NCBI RefSeq assembly: GCF_038396675.1
Contig: NC_088931.1
Coordinates: forward strand, 39,656,501-39,720,500
From: Hydra vulgaris
Taxonomy: Eukaryota > Cnidaria > Hydrozoa > Anthoathecata > Hydridae
Length of the DNA stretch: 64,000 nucleotides
Direction: 5' to 3'
The notes beneath the pieces are model-generated. The model worked only from the letters and a program-made list of their open reading frames with translations, was not told the DNA's origin and made no database searches. The stretch's first letter is position 1. Each line of letters starts with the position of its first letter. A program made the position numbers and the translations under genes. This document shows positions 21,790 through 34,040 of this stretch, piece by piece.

Positions 21790-22679
21790 ATTTTTTCTTT
21801 TCTGTAATATTCGCCTGATAGTGGGGATATTTTTTTCATGCAAAAAATTTCATTCTAAACTTTCCAGTAATGGTCGTATATCCTTGACCTTTTCTGCTAG
21901 CAGTAAAGCATCGGTTAGCTGACTATAATGTTGATCGATTTCATCTTCTGTCAAATATATTAAATTTACCGTCGAATCTTTGCATATAGCTTGACAATAT
22001 TTCAGGAACTTTACTATGAGTTTTTAAATTGAGAAGATGGACCATCACTCCACAACGTTACTTTGTGTATAATTGAATTGGTTGCGGAAGCCTTTAAAAA
22101 ATATATTACAAATGTTATGCATCCCTCAAAGATAAAAATAAAAGATATAGAAATTGAACTGTTTAAGAAAAATACCTATTATGTTAATTCAAGGAAAACA
22201 TTGACGCATGTTTTGCTGTGATTATTTTTATCTGTTAAATAAGCAACTATATTTTTCAAATCTTTACCATAAACAGCAACAGTGAAGATTGTTATTTGAG
22301 ATTGACTCCAATAAGCACTTTGAACTTGTTCTTGATGAGTGCAGCAATATTTTTAGCTAAAATCAAAGTGTATTGATAGTTCACCATCCATAATATTTTC
22401 TATTTGATCGCGATAAACAGACGCTTAGTGACATTTAACTAAAAGATGATTCCAAAATTGAGGAAGCATTTTCAAAAACTCTGTATATGTTGCATACAAA
22501 GACTGTTTGATCAATTCCTGCTGTAACTGACTTCAATACATTCTTTATTTTGCTCTTTGGATGTTGGTAGCATTCGGTTGTTAGGACAGTTGGCACAAAA
22601 ACTACATAACAGTAAGAGGTAATCTGAAGTGAGAGGGCTGCAAAGAATCCATTTATTTATTACCCAATTTGTGTTATAA
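21790..22679 (-). pseudogene. Multicopy unknown gene, C-terminal half
   Basis: Minus-strand fossil continuing the gene at 26833-27560 across the nested element. Readable blocks: CSFCANCPNNRMLP (Cys pairs, about 22590), ATYTEFLKMLPQFWNHLLV (about 22440-22500), MDGELSIHFDF, HQEQVQSAYWSQSQITIFTV (about 22275-22340), LTDKNNHSKTCVNVF (about 22200-22240), then after an intron-like gap ending TTTAAAG, VTLWSDGPSSQFKN (about 22025-22070) and YLTEDEIDQHYSQL (about 21920-21960). The spaced D, EVQSAxW, SDG..SQFKN pattern looks like an RNase-H-fold nuclease or transposase, but I know no named family for it. Stops and shifts show decay. Confidence 0.6.
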
Positions 22680-25600
22680 CCCAGTAGGCACGCAACGTTT
22701 TATTCACGTTTCAATCACGTGTATTTTAGGTGACTTCGTCCAGGTTACTATTTTACGTGAAAGTCACGTGAAAGTTACGTGCCAAAATATCTCGTCTTTC
22801 GGAACTTTTTTTATTTTAAAAAAAAACTGGCATAAGAAATGTGAAATAATATTTTTTATTATATTAATTATTTTTTTATAGTATAGTTTTTGTATTCATT
22901 ATATTAGTTATAATTATTTACTTCTATGATAATATAATTAATTTTTATTGTAGTATTATCATAATTAAAAAAAAAAAATTGGTCTATATAATATCTTTTA
23001 ACGCGATGCATTTAAGTTGTAATATCTAATATCTAAATTATATCAAATTAAGTTAAATAAATTAGTACCCTATTTGCCGTCCCTATTTGCCACACAAATA
23101 AGATTAAACTCAAATACAAGGTATGCTTTTTTTCTACTTTATGATATAATATTTTAGACTGGCGAATTTGTCCATTTTCCTTACTTAATTTAGTACGAAA
23201 TAAGTTATGTTATAACGAATTTAATATCAAATTTAATTTGATATTAAGTAAGCTACATAGAGAAATTATAAGTTCTAGCAGAACTTATTCTTGATTCTTG
23301 AGCAATAATAATGTCTCTAGAACTTCTGCATTATTACTCAAGAGTCTTTTAGATAAAAACCCAAAATAGATTTTCTTTATTTGGTTTTTATCAACAAGGT
23401 TAAAGAATTTATCCAAGATAATATCAATAAATAAATGTGTTATGTTATTTATTATTGATATATGTATATTATTATTAAATACTTTATCCTTTTATAATAT
23501 ATGACATCTTGATCTCGTGCTTTACTTGTTAAAAAGGGTTAATATTTATTTCTTTTTTTTATATTATTTGAATATTATATGATTATATATATTCGAGTTA
23601 TATGAAATTATTATTATATATATTATATGACTTTTATTGTTATTATGTACAATATAAAACAGGTTATTAACGCGGATTTGTTCGATGTTTTCCCCACAAA
23701 AAGATAATTATGATGCTATTGTATTTGAAACTGCATTTTACTTATCTTTCAATGTTGACGACCTTCCAATATGTAAAGCAAGTTTCTCTCAAGTATAGCA
23801 TTGCTTTTTTAAAAATTGTTTAATGATTTAGATCAAAGAAATAGCAACACCAGAAAATCTTGTTGCCAAAACAGTTGGTGACTCACCATGTAAGATTTGT
23901 CTTAAAAATTTGTGATTTAAGATGATTATTTAATATTAATATTATTATTTAAGTTTTTATTTGTTTCTTTTGAGCTAAATTTGGTGTTGTGAGCTATTAT
24001 TAAAGAAAATATTGACTTATTCATTAGATAAAGTTTGATGCCTGCTCGTACCCCATTTCCTTCTTCATGTTTCAATCATGTATATTTTAGGTGACCTTGT
24101 CCAGGTGACAATTTTACTTGATTAAAACGTGAATGTTACGTTGCCAAAATATTGTGTATTTTGGAACTTTTTTTATTCATAATAAAAACCTGTGATTAGA
24201 AACTTGGAAAGATATTCTTTATTTACTATTTTTTTATAATTTAGTTTCAGGGATTATCTTATTCGGGATATTCCCGGAATACCAGATATTTTTCTGAAAT
24301 TTATCTTTTTCCAAATATCCGAAAAGTTTTCTATACATACAACTTATATTACAAGTTCCATACATACAACTTATATTACAACATATAACAAGTATATATT
24401 ATTCATCTATTTGTTTTTATGTTGTTTTAGTCATCATTCATACAAAAATTAAGAAAATTTTTTAAAAAATTGAGAAACAACTTGGCTGAATGCAAAATTA
24501 AGGGGAAAATGAGGGGGGAAATATTCTGAATTTTTTCAGGATATTTTCCGTAAATTTTTTCCGGATATTTTAAATATAATGATTACATGAAATATGTAGT
24601 TTATATATTCATTATTGTAATTACTTTTTATTTTACTTTTACAATAATGTAATTATTTTGCATTGTAATTTTATAATAATTAGTTTAAAAAGTAGGGCGT
24701 AAGATATCTTATAACTTCGCAATGCATTTTTGACAAAAATAAAATGTCACATATATAATATTTTATCCAAACATATTATCTTATAACTAAGTTTTATCAA
24801 TTTAGGTTTAATAAATATATTATAAAGCTTAGTTCAAAATTGTGTAACGTTATGGCAGATAATTATCATATTGCAATACGCAAAAGATCAAACCCTACTA
24901 CGAGGTATACTTTTTTTTCTACCATATTGTATATTATTTTAGACTGTCAAATTTGTCAATGTAATTAATTTGATAATAAATAAGTTATTATAACTTATTT
25001 AATATTAAATTTATTAGGCTACATGACAAATGATAAGTTCTGCATAAAATATTATTGACTAGGAAGACCCAATGGTATTGTTATGTTATTGCCTAGGAAT
25101 ATCATTCTGTAGTAAGACCCAATAACCTTTTAACTTTTAAAGTTTGACTTTAAATTTCACTTTACCCTCTCTTTGTCTACTATTGTGATCGCACTCTGTA
25201 GTTAGAATTTGATTTAATTCATATCTTGTTGGAGAATGCAACTTGATTCTGAGTTGAATTTTCAGCACTCTGTATTTATTGGTGACCTAATTTGACAATA
25301 CTTTATTATACATATTTTTAGTATTATACTTAATATATTATATATAATTAGGGGTAGATGAGGCTCCTTAGCCGTGGTGAATGTTTCCACAGCAAAAGGC
25401 GCCTCAAGGTGAAAATCTGACCATGGATAAGGAAAATCATGATATAAAATCCCCACTATAATGCTTTGTGGTTATGTGATAACTATTACATTTATATAAA
25501 TTGTTTTAACTTTTGTGTGCATTCTAAAATGACATTTAATGCTGTTCAAAACTTTGTAGATTACTCATTTAAAGCAACTTTGTGGGCTGTCACCTTTGCA

Positions 25601-26832
25601 TCTAGTGAGTTAATGTATGAACAAGTTAATGCAGAAACAGATGCAAATATAAGAAGATGGAAAACAAAGAAAACAAATTATCATGTTATCACAGTACACA
25701 GATGTTATCACATAAGGTGAGTACAGGTCTTTTTCTAATCACGCCTATCAGTTATTAACTTTATATAGATATAGATATAGATAAATCTATAGATAGATAT
25801 TAGATATAGATATATATAGATAAAAAAAAATTTTTTAAACTTGTATTTTTTATTATGTACTTCTTTTTTTTTAATCATCTGTCGACTTTTTTGTTACATC
25901 TTTTTTTATTAAATACTTATTTACTTTTTTAGCAATCAGAGTATAAAATTAGAAGGCAAATGACTTTTATTTTTTTACACTGTATGTAGTAATGTTTTCT
26001 TAAAATTATTTAATGATTTAGATAAAAGAAAACAAATAACACACTAGAAAATCTTGTTGCCAAAAGTAGTTAGCAACTCTCAAAGTAAGATTTGTTTTAA
26101 AAGTTTGTGATTTAAGATAATTATTAAATAATCATATTATTATTTAAGATTTTATTCGTTTCTTTTCAGCTAAATCTGATTCATTAGATGAAGTTTGATG
26201 CGTGCTCTTATAGAAGAAAATATCGACTGATTCGTTAGATTATGTTTGAAGCGTGCTTTTATGGGAGAATAGATATATAAGTTTGAAGCGTGCTCTTCGT
26301 AAGTTGCAGATCTACGACTTCGTACTTATTACTTATTGGATATAAGGAGGATGTTTTAACAAAAGTGCAGCTTTTATTACAAATTAAAAATTTTTATGTC
26401 AAGAACTAATATACTGACTAATAAAACCATGTATTTTAATACGTATTAAAGTATTTCCTCGACGATGAGTTTTTTTTCTTTACACGAATCCAAACACTTA
26501 TAATTGTAATTATAAAGCATAGTTATTGCTTAAATATTACGTGCCAAAATTAACATAAAAAGCACGTCTTTTAGACAGTTTAAGGGGACCAAAAAGTCAC
26601 CTAAATATCACGTGCCAAAAGTAACGTGAAAAACACGTCCATAAATCACGTGAATTGGTCATTTCATGAGGACCAAAAAGTCACCTAAATATCACGTGCC
26701 AAAAGTAACGTGAAAAACACGTCCATAAATCACGTGAATTGGTCATTTCATGGGGACCAAAAAGTCACCTAATTGTCACGTGCCAAAATAACGTGAAATT
26801 CACGTTTTTGTCACGTCGCTGTGCCTACTGGG
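22680..26832. mobile_element. 4153-bp element with CCCAGTAGGCAC ends
   Basis: The 12-bp CCCAGTAGGCAC at 22680-22691 is exactly inverted at 26821-26832. It splits one reading unit into two, so it is a true insertion. Only AA is shared by the two flanks, suggesting a 2-bp target duplication at most. The ends are packed with CACGTGA words. The interior holds two diverged direct copies of one segment (around 22720-24055 and 24060-26220), each opening with ATTTTAGGTGAC..GTCCAGGT and closing with AGAAAATCTTGTTGCCAAAA..TTTGTGATTTAAGAT. No transposase was recognised; the only sizeable open frame (25466-25720) has no known motif. Probably non-autonomous. Confidence 0.75.
26584..26790. repeat. 84-bp subterminal tandem array
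   Basis: Units begin GACCAAAAAGTCACCTAA at 26587, 26671 and 26755, an 84-bp period. The first two are almost identical and the third diverges toward the terminus. Each is rich in CACGTG and AACGTGAA words, so it may present repeated binding sites near the element's right end. Confidence 0.85.
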
Positions 26833-27560
26833 AAGGTTCAAAATTAAGGTTTGAGGATAAAGCGTTGCATTTATTAATAAAATTTTCATGAATTGGGCAA
26901 CAGCAGGTTTCAAGAGATGTCTCTGAATATGTGAGTATTTGAGCTGGACGAAGTGCACAAAATTTGGAAAATTTTACCTTTCGTTTTTGAAATTTTTCAT
27001 CATTAATTTTTATGAAGTCTTTCATTCCTGGAGTCTATCGAGATATTTCTTCGCGGTTGTAAAACTCTAGTACATGATTAAATACATTAGAAGATAAACC
27101 GATGCGCTTTTTCATCTTTGATATATCTGGAAAAGAGATGTTCATTTCTATTGCTCACTGTTTAATGACATAATCTGCTTTTCGTAGCGACTTTGGTAAA
27201 CGCCAATTTAACGCGGTTTACAGAACGCGCTTTTGACGAACTTGAATAATAGATGGGTTCTTCCATTTGACTAGAAGAAGAACAAGGAATGTCAATGATA
27301 CCTTGAGATTTTTGAAGATCTCTGCGTTTACGCTGTCATAATTTAACAAGCTCCTTATTTTTCAATTCTTGCTCTGGCGTTGGTTGTTGGCAACGAATAT
27401 TATTTCGTTCTTTTTCTATTTCTTTTAATTCAGTTTTCCTTCTTTCTCTGTAATCTTTACAAACTTGTTTGTGCGATTTTATGTAGAATATGTCTCCATG
27501 TTAAGAAATCTATGTTTTTTAAATCATAAAATATTAAAAATGGCTACCAAATTTAAACAT
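26833..27560 (-). pseudogene. Multicopy unknown gene, N-terminal half
   Basis: Minus-strand fossil. A basic, probably coiled segment comes first (RERRKTELKEIEKERNNIR, about 27380-27460), then EEPIYYSSSSKARSVNRVKL, then VFNHVLEFYNREEISR and TPGMKDFIKIND (about 27000-27090, one stop between them), and FSKFCALRPAQILTYSETS (about 26920-26970) with Cys and His at CCCPIHENF. The FY..DE.SR..PG.KD block and the following Cys/His segment also fit the family sampled at 63284-64000. The frame is interrupted at 26833 by the nested element and resumes at 22679. Confidence 0.6.
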
Positions 27561-27709
27561 CTCCTACACATGAATAAAAATAAATGACGAGGTGAAGATA
27601 TTTTTTTTTAGATGCACTAATGCGTCTGTTAATTTAATTTTAAAAAAATCTATTTTTAATATTCAGTTTAAATATTTTTGAATTATGGCAATCTTTTATG
27701 GAATGACCC

Positions 27710-28669
27710 ATTGTTTTTTTATTTGTTAATGTATTCTTATTTTGGTTGATGTATAAAAATAAAATAAATAAAAAATAATAATATAATCATTTTTATCTAA
27801 ACATTAAAAAAAAAAAAAAATACTTATTTGCTATTCGCCTAATATAAAAAAAATCAGTTAAAACCAACGCAACGAGTTCAGAACAGACCATGTAAAAGTA
27901 GGGGTTTTGTTTATTTTGTTTTTCAAATTTGCCTAAAACATATTTAAGCTGTTTTTGTTTCCACTGTTTTTTAGTGCTAGCTAGTATTTGTTTTTAATTG
28001 ATTAAAAACTTTGAAGAACTTGTTTTTTTAATTGCATTTTGAATTAGTTAAGCGTTTAATAATTTGTGGTGGATTAAAAGATGTTTGGATGTTTTCAAGA
28101 TAGTCCTCGTGATCTTTAAAAGGTAAATGAGTGATTTCAGTTAAACTCAAAGTTTATTTAAAAGGTCAATGAATAAATAGTTTATATATTTTTTTAATAC
28201 CTATTAAAAATCCTTCATACCTTTTTGGTCATGGTTTTTTTAGTTTGGTCTGTTACTTGGCCATTAGAATTTTGTATTACTAACAAACTGCCATTACAGT
28301 ATCGCCCTATGATGGCATTTGTAACTATCATGTATAGTGCGATCTCAGCGCCGATCTCAGCTGCAAGCATAAAAATAGCAGTACCTGGAATTTTTTGAAT
28401 ACTGTTGAGCAATTACTTTTCCCTAATTACTAAAAGTATTTTATTATATTTATTTTGGCACTTAAATCTAATAGATTAATAAAAATCACATCAATTGTAG
28501 TTTTACATTTTATTTCAGAAACAAAATATTAATATTAAAAAAAGGTTGCACGCGTTGAAATAGCAGTGGTATCTGAAAATGGATAGAAATAATATCTTTT
28601 CTAAAGTTAAACATTAAAAAAGGTAACTGTTTTACATAAATAAGTTAAAAATTAGTATAATATAATAAT
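27710..28669. other. Spacer with one exon-like open frame
   Basis: Mostly AT-rich. On the minus strand 28412-28215 is open and reads a hydrophobic stretch (TAIFMLAAEIGAEIALYMIV) followed by polar sequence ending TKKTMTKK at a GTATGA donor-like site. It could be an exon of an unrecognised gene; I have no homologue in mind. Confidence 0.35.
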
Positions 28670-29090
28670 ATTTACCCTTTGTATTTTGTTGCAAAACCTT
28701 TTTTTGGATAACGGCTTGGCAAAGCCGATGCATTAAGTCAACAAGGCGTTGGCATTTTTCTGCGAGTATTGCGCACCATGCTTGTTAAATTGCTATCCAG
28801 AACTGCTGAGCATTAGTTCGATTAGCTTTTTTAATGTCTCTCAAAAAGTTTTTAATGAGGCTTATGTTGGTTGACTAAGCAGACCACACCATAATCTCAA
28901 CCCCATTGACTTAAAACCACTCCTTTGGCTTGCGACTAGTGTGTTTCGGGCCGTTGTCATGTTAGAAGACCCATTTTATCAGCATATCTTTAACAGCATA
29001 GGGCAGTGTGACTATATTGAGGATGTCAACATATATATGTCGGTCCATGATACCATTAATTTTTTAAATTAAATTAACACCTAGAGACAT
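28670..29090 (-). pseudogene. Tc1-like transposase C-terminal fragment
   Basis: Minus strand reads NIVTLPYAVKDMLIKWVF, a stop, then HDNGPKHTSRKPKEWF (about 28910-28960), the second-Asp motif of Tc1-like transposases. Next comes VNGVEIMVWSA, where the family has the WP.QSPDLNPIENLW block, here changed. The C-terminus reads RLCQAVIQKK. No terminal repeats are visible. It is a different family from the element at 374-2079. Confidence 0.75.
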
Positions 29091-30117
29091 ATTTACGGGG
29101 GGCCAGAGGGGGTTTGGCCCCAGGCGCCAAGTTTTGATTGGGTGACAGCCGTCAAAATGGTAGAATTTTAGAAAGTCGTTAAATAGTAATTTTATATTAT
29201 TTTCATGTCCAAATCATAGATCGGCTAATAACCTACTATATGTACAAGTTTTTTGACGCAAAATTTCCAACTTCTTGCTTTTCTGCCTACAACTATACGT
29301 GCGCATTTTTTTTTTAAACGAGAATATTACCATCGGAAATTCATCTTAATAAAATTTATAAATGTGTATGGTTGGCAGAAGAAAGTATCATTTAAAAGGC
29401 GATCAAAGAACCCTTGTAAATTATAAATAACTATGCGCGGGTGTATGCTATTAAATATACACAAAAAAAAAACTGATGAACATAACATCATAGATATAGC
29501 TAATGATTTTTGTAGCCGAAGTGAAGGTAGAAAAACTGTATTAGGATAATTTTGAAAAAAATCTTGAAACTGCTGTAATGTTTTATAAAATTCTTATACT
29601 ATATAAAACTTGAAGTTTGTAAAAATAGCAAAAATTTGTTTTCCGTTTCTAATCTATATATTAATTTCCGAATCACGGACGCATTTGTAAATATTTTAAG
29701 ACCGAATTTTACTTCATATTATTAAAATATTTTCAAGTAATAAATTACCTCAAAAACCTACAAGGTATCGTATTTACAAAAGTTAATATATTACATACAA
29801 TATAGGCATTACTACAGAAATCCAAAGAGTTTCATTGTTAAGAGACATGTTGTTTGCGCCCTTACTCTTTCTATACCCCCCTCCCCTGTATTCAAGCTCA
29901 CAGCTGATGCTATTTCGCGTTGTTAGAATTGTTTTGTTCTATCTCCAAATTTTTGAGATAAAACGGTTTAAAAAATAAAAACTTTTTAAAATATTTTATT
30001 ATTTTTTGTGGTACATGACACTATCAATAACTAAATTTTTTAAAAAGTGGAGATATAACAAAATATTTCTAAACTCGCGATTTATTGTTATCAAAATATT
30101 TTAATTTTATCCACGTA
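29091..30117. other. Spacer without supportable genes
   Basis: Begins with a G/C-rich patch (about 29095-29135, GGCCCCAGGCGCCAAG) resembling the ends of some hAT elements, but no partner end or target duplication was found. The rest is AT-rich. Confidence 0.35.
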
Positions 30118-30308
30118 CTAGGGTAGGGTGGGGAAAGATGCCCCCCTTAACAAACATTAGCGTATATAACAAATACTTTTACATCTCGTAGTTTTTCCTT
30201 TTAATATCAAAGTTTACTTATAAGAGAAGACATTGGTAAGATAAAATAACTTCTTTATTACTGGTGATAAACTTTAAAGTTAAAAAAACTAATAATTGTG
30301 CAAGGAGA

Positions 30309-30336
30309 CATCTTGCCCCAGCCGTGGGGCAAGATG
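30309..30336. repeat. Subterminal CATCTTGCCCCA inverted pair
   Basis: CATCTTGCCCCA and its inverse TGGGGCAAGATG sit four bases apart, about 190 bp inside the left end. The same word occurs at the right end (34112-34123) and, slightly changed, at 34098-34106. These are candidate transposase-binding sites; function is inferred from position and repetition only. Confidence 0.65.
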
Positions 30337-30580
30337 CACTTCTTGGATCATCTTGTCTCACGTCCCAAACCTTTAAAACAGTTGTTAAAAATAACTATCA
30401 GTTAAAAAAAAAGCCAATAATAGTTCTTTATAAAAACTCTTTACATTTTATTAAAATAACTGAAATATAAACACTGCAATTATTCTATGCAATTGTCTAG
30501 AAGATAAATAACTTTTTTAATTTATATGTTTAATTTGTATGTCTTTTTTTATATTAAATGTTCAAATAACATATACATGA

Positions 30581-32275
30581 TTATAATTCACAGTAGTAGC
30601 ATAATTCTGAGTCATCTGAACCACATGAAAAGTGGTACCAAGATGTATATTTAGTACATCGTGTCCAATCAACAAATGGTGGCACATTGTATGGACAAGA
30701 GCATATGGTGCATAGAGTTGTATCAGTGATAAAACTTTCAGAGGCAGACACCATATCTTTCTTCCTTTTCATTTGTTTCTTTATTCCATTAGGTCTTTCT
30801 ACCTTCTGCTTTTCAGGTTTCTTCAGCTTTTTGTCTTCAAATTTATTGATTTCATTTTTGCTTGTTCACCTTATTCTTTTTCTTTACGCAATATGACTGC
30901 TTGTTGCTTTTCTTATACATTGTTTTCATGCTCTTCTAGTTGCTTCTTGAAAGGTGAAGAAGTAAGGATTTTCAGCTGACTCTGTCTTTCTCTTTCGTTG
31001 TCTTGATATAGAATTTTTGGACGCGAAGAAATCTTTTCCAAAATTTTTAGAGGAGACTTAAGGCCAAGATACTCATCAACAATTGGCAAAACTGCATCAT
31101 CAACAGCCTTCAATTTTGCAGCAGTAGTTGTTGTGCTCATGACATTTGGCAACAGTATAGGTGCAACAAGAGGCAAAATAGGCAATTCACTAGATTGCTT
31201 TGTCAATGTTTGCATAAAAAAAATGAAATTTTACGCCCCTGATGTGATAACATCCAGTTGCTTGCTGCTGTATTGTAGCCAACTTTCAATGGTTTAAAAA
31301 ATGTACGATCTAAAGGTTGCATATTGTGTGTACAATGAGGTGGAAGAGTTTTGAAATGGATCCCATTGTCACGACAAAAGTTAATGGCCTCAAGTGTTTT
31401 GTGACTGTAATGACCATCAAGTACAATTAATTGCTCATTAGTTTTAGATGCATGAGTCACAGCAACAAAATGTGCTAACCATTCAATGAATAAAGATGAA
31501 TCAGTCCATCCACTGGAGCTAACTCTAATAATTGAGCCTGAAGGTGCACCAACAGTCAGCTTATTAGTCATTCGCTTACGGGGAAATATAAATAATGGTG
31601 GGACATAAGCGCCACTTGCACTCATTGCACACACAACTGTCACAGAAGCACCTCTTTCTTCACTAGTAATTTTTGAAACTTGTTGTTTGTCTTTCGTTGC
31701 AAATATTTTTCCTGGCTTATGGACATTTGTGATTCCAGTTTCATCCATATTCCAGAGCTGTTTAACTGAAAACTTATGTTCCTCAAATAATGACTTGTAT
31801 ACTGAAAAAAACTGATTTACTTTTGGTTTATTGAAGCCGATGGCTCTGCTTATACTGGTGGCTTGTGAAGTTCGAATAGAAATTTGTGGATTGCGACACA
31901 TGAATCCTCACAGCCAATTCACTCCTGCCATTTTTGACTCTTTAATAAAAGGATTATCAATTCCTATTTGTTTAGTAAAATCATATTCTAGGCGATCTAT
32001 TGTTGTCAAGCCAAATAATGCTCTTTCCATAATCTGAACTTGTGTAACTATCTTTAATTCAAATTCTTTACTAAAAACAGAAAATTTTCCACCCAGAGAC
32101 AAACTACCAGCTACTTTTACTTTTCCATTTTGATGACGCTGTAATGTTTTTTGTTAATACTAAACTCTGATGCAACATTCTTTAGATTGCAGCCCATCTT
32201 CATTACATCTAATGCTGACTTTATTCTATCATTTGTAACACCTCTCTATGTTTTTCGCACATAATTTCTCACCAT
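30581..32275 (-). pseudogene. pogo/Tigger DDE_1 transposase with PHD-like tail
   Basis: The start ATG at 32275-32273 leads MVRNYVRKT, a stop, then an HTH (IKSALDVMKMGCNLKNVASE). After a shift the CENP-B-type HTH follows, with an in-frame TGA at 31908-31910 (between GVNWL and GFMCRNPQIS). The DDE domain is open from 31901: D in LWNMDETGI, D in LIVLDGHYSHKT, D in HCTHNMQPLD, with 35 residues between the last two. The tail at 30772-30581 reads CTICSCPY..W..C..W.HFSC..C..C, a PHD-like zinc finger often attached to this class. A shift near 31205 separates domain and tail. Catalytic residues survive but the gene is not translatable as one protein. Confidence 0.88.
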
Positions 32276-33297
32276 TATTGAAATATTTAAATATGCATTT
32301 AAAGAAATATTAAAACCTTAAAATTTTAATTATATGAACATACAGAACACATACACAGTATTATATAATTATTTAATACATTATTACTTTATACACCACA
32401 TAACATCCATAAATTAACTCTCTTCGAGTTAAATGAGAACTTACTAAAGTTGCATGTACATACAAAATTACTCAAGATTATTAGTAATAACACGATGTTA
32501 CAATTGTTAATATGATGTTGCAAACTAAACACAGCTCCTTTTAGTAAAAATTGTATTACACGCATGTAATAATACATGAAGTTGTATTAATACAACTTTA
32601 TTCAGCTGAATGCAATGCATACTTGTAAAAGTTGTACAAATATGTAGGCACTTCAACATTTTTTTCAAGTTTATAGAAAAACTTTAAAATTACAATAATT
32701 AGATAGAGTTTCAAATTCTCTTTAAAATGGTACCAAACATGTTAATTTATGATAAATAGAAAAAAAGTTATGGAATTTAAAACCATTGAAAATGATGACA
32801 AAAATATATATGAAAATTCTGGTATTTTCTGTGATCAAATTTTTTAAAAATTTAATAACTTTATAAAATTAGGAACAATAACAATATATTTAACATAAAA
32901 TGCAAGTATTCAAGGAGTCATCCATAAAATATCGCTTAGCGAGGTGAAATAAGGGGGCGGGGAGGGATCATCGATGGGGGGGAGGGTAATAAAAAAAATT
33001 TTAATTTAATTTTTTTTTTAAATAAACTCATAATTTTTATGTTAACTCAATGTGGGAGTAAAATAAGTAACAAGGGGGGTGGATATGCACCCCCCCCTCT
33101 ATCCTAGCAAAGGGGAGGAAGGTAGGCAAAGGGAGTATTGAAAAAAAATTTACAGGAAAAAGGTGTTTTTTGAAATAAATAAATACCTAATAAAATAGTA
33201 GCTCGTATAAAATAAATATTTTATGTTAAATTCAAAATAACAGGTCAACAAAAAATCTCCTAAAAAATGTCTGTCAAGATAATATTCAAATTTAATT

Positions 33298-34040
33298 AAA
33301 AATCCTCAGCATCTTCCTCTAGTTCATTTGTTTTCCAATAAGCTACCAGAAAAACACTTAATTTTTCTGAAGTATTCTTTGGACAAGACACTTATAGTAT
33401 TTTACCTCTAAACAAAACATCGGTATTAGACACATTCCAGACATGCTCACACATCTCCACACCTTTGAGTGACTTTAGATTTTCTTTAAAAAATTTGTGT
33501 AACATCTCTTATTGATGTCTAGTAACCGAAACAAAAAGTTTATCATCTGCCGTCAAGCCTTCCATTAAACCCTGTTTTATTTATTATTCCTTGCCTAGTT
33601 TATATCTGCCTTTCTTGTCTCTTTTCTGCCCTTTTTCTTTTAACCGTTCAATCAAGACATTTTCATTTCTCAGTTGCCGTTCTTTGCCAGTTTGTCTTGC
33701 CTGAACACCACTTTAATGCGAAAGGAGACTAGCTTTTCTCTCTCCTCAAAAGTTTTAGCAAGAAGCCCATCCTAAGAGTGATTAGCCTTAACTTTAGAGA
33801 TGCTGTCAATAAAAGTTAAGGCTAATCTCTGCATTTGGTGTTCTTTTTACCAAAGAATCTACTTTACCAAGAGTTCTCTCTTCCCATATATTATGAAGGG
33901 GTACGCTTGTAGCTTGCAACTTCATTTCATTTAATGGATTGGCCTAAGGACCAGTTAAATAGCGGGATAACTGGCGAGACATGACTGCTAAGGATGACTT
34001 AGACAAAAGTTCAATGCATTCATTGAGGTTAGTTAACATG
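33298..34040 (-). pseudogene. Unknown second gene inside the pogo element
   Basis: Minus-strand coding fossil upstream of the transposase. From an ATG near 34040 it reads MLTNLNECIELLSKS, SRQLSRYLTGP, a stop, LHNIWEERTLGKVDSLVKRT (about 33840-33900); then, after a hairpin-forming insertion, FIDSISKVKANHS and TFEEREKLVSFRIK; a basic stretch; MLHKFFKENLKSL; CEHVWNVSNTDVLFRGKIL, a stop; and KLSVFLVAYWKTNELEEDAE before the final stop at about 33298. It is acidic at the end and helical in appearance. I do not recognise a domain. It may be an accessory protein of this pogo lineage or a captured host fragment. Confidence 0.5.
33781..33826. repeat. Perfect hairpin within the second pogo gene
   Basis: ATTAGCCTTAACTTT (33781-33795) and its exact inverse (33812-33826) enclose 16 bases. 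On the coding strand the second-read arm lies where the conserved text jumps from TPNAE to FIDSISKV, so one arm looks like an inserted inverted copy. Confidence 0.75.

Larger units (their letters stand above)
21188..27709 (-). mobile_element. Candidate TIR element carrying a multicopy gene
   Basis: GGGTCGTTCCATA (21188-21200) and TATGGAATGACCC (27697-27709) are inverted copies with one mismatch. They bracket both halves of the same minus-strand gene fossil. Subtracting the nested element at 22680-26832 leaves about 2.4 kb. No target duplication is evident and the pairing does not extend past 13 bp, so the ends are a hypothesis. Confidence 0.4.

Noticed and set aside
29095-29135. GGCCCCAGGCGCC patch considered as a hAT end
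   Set aside because: No inverted partner and no 8-bp duplication found.
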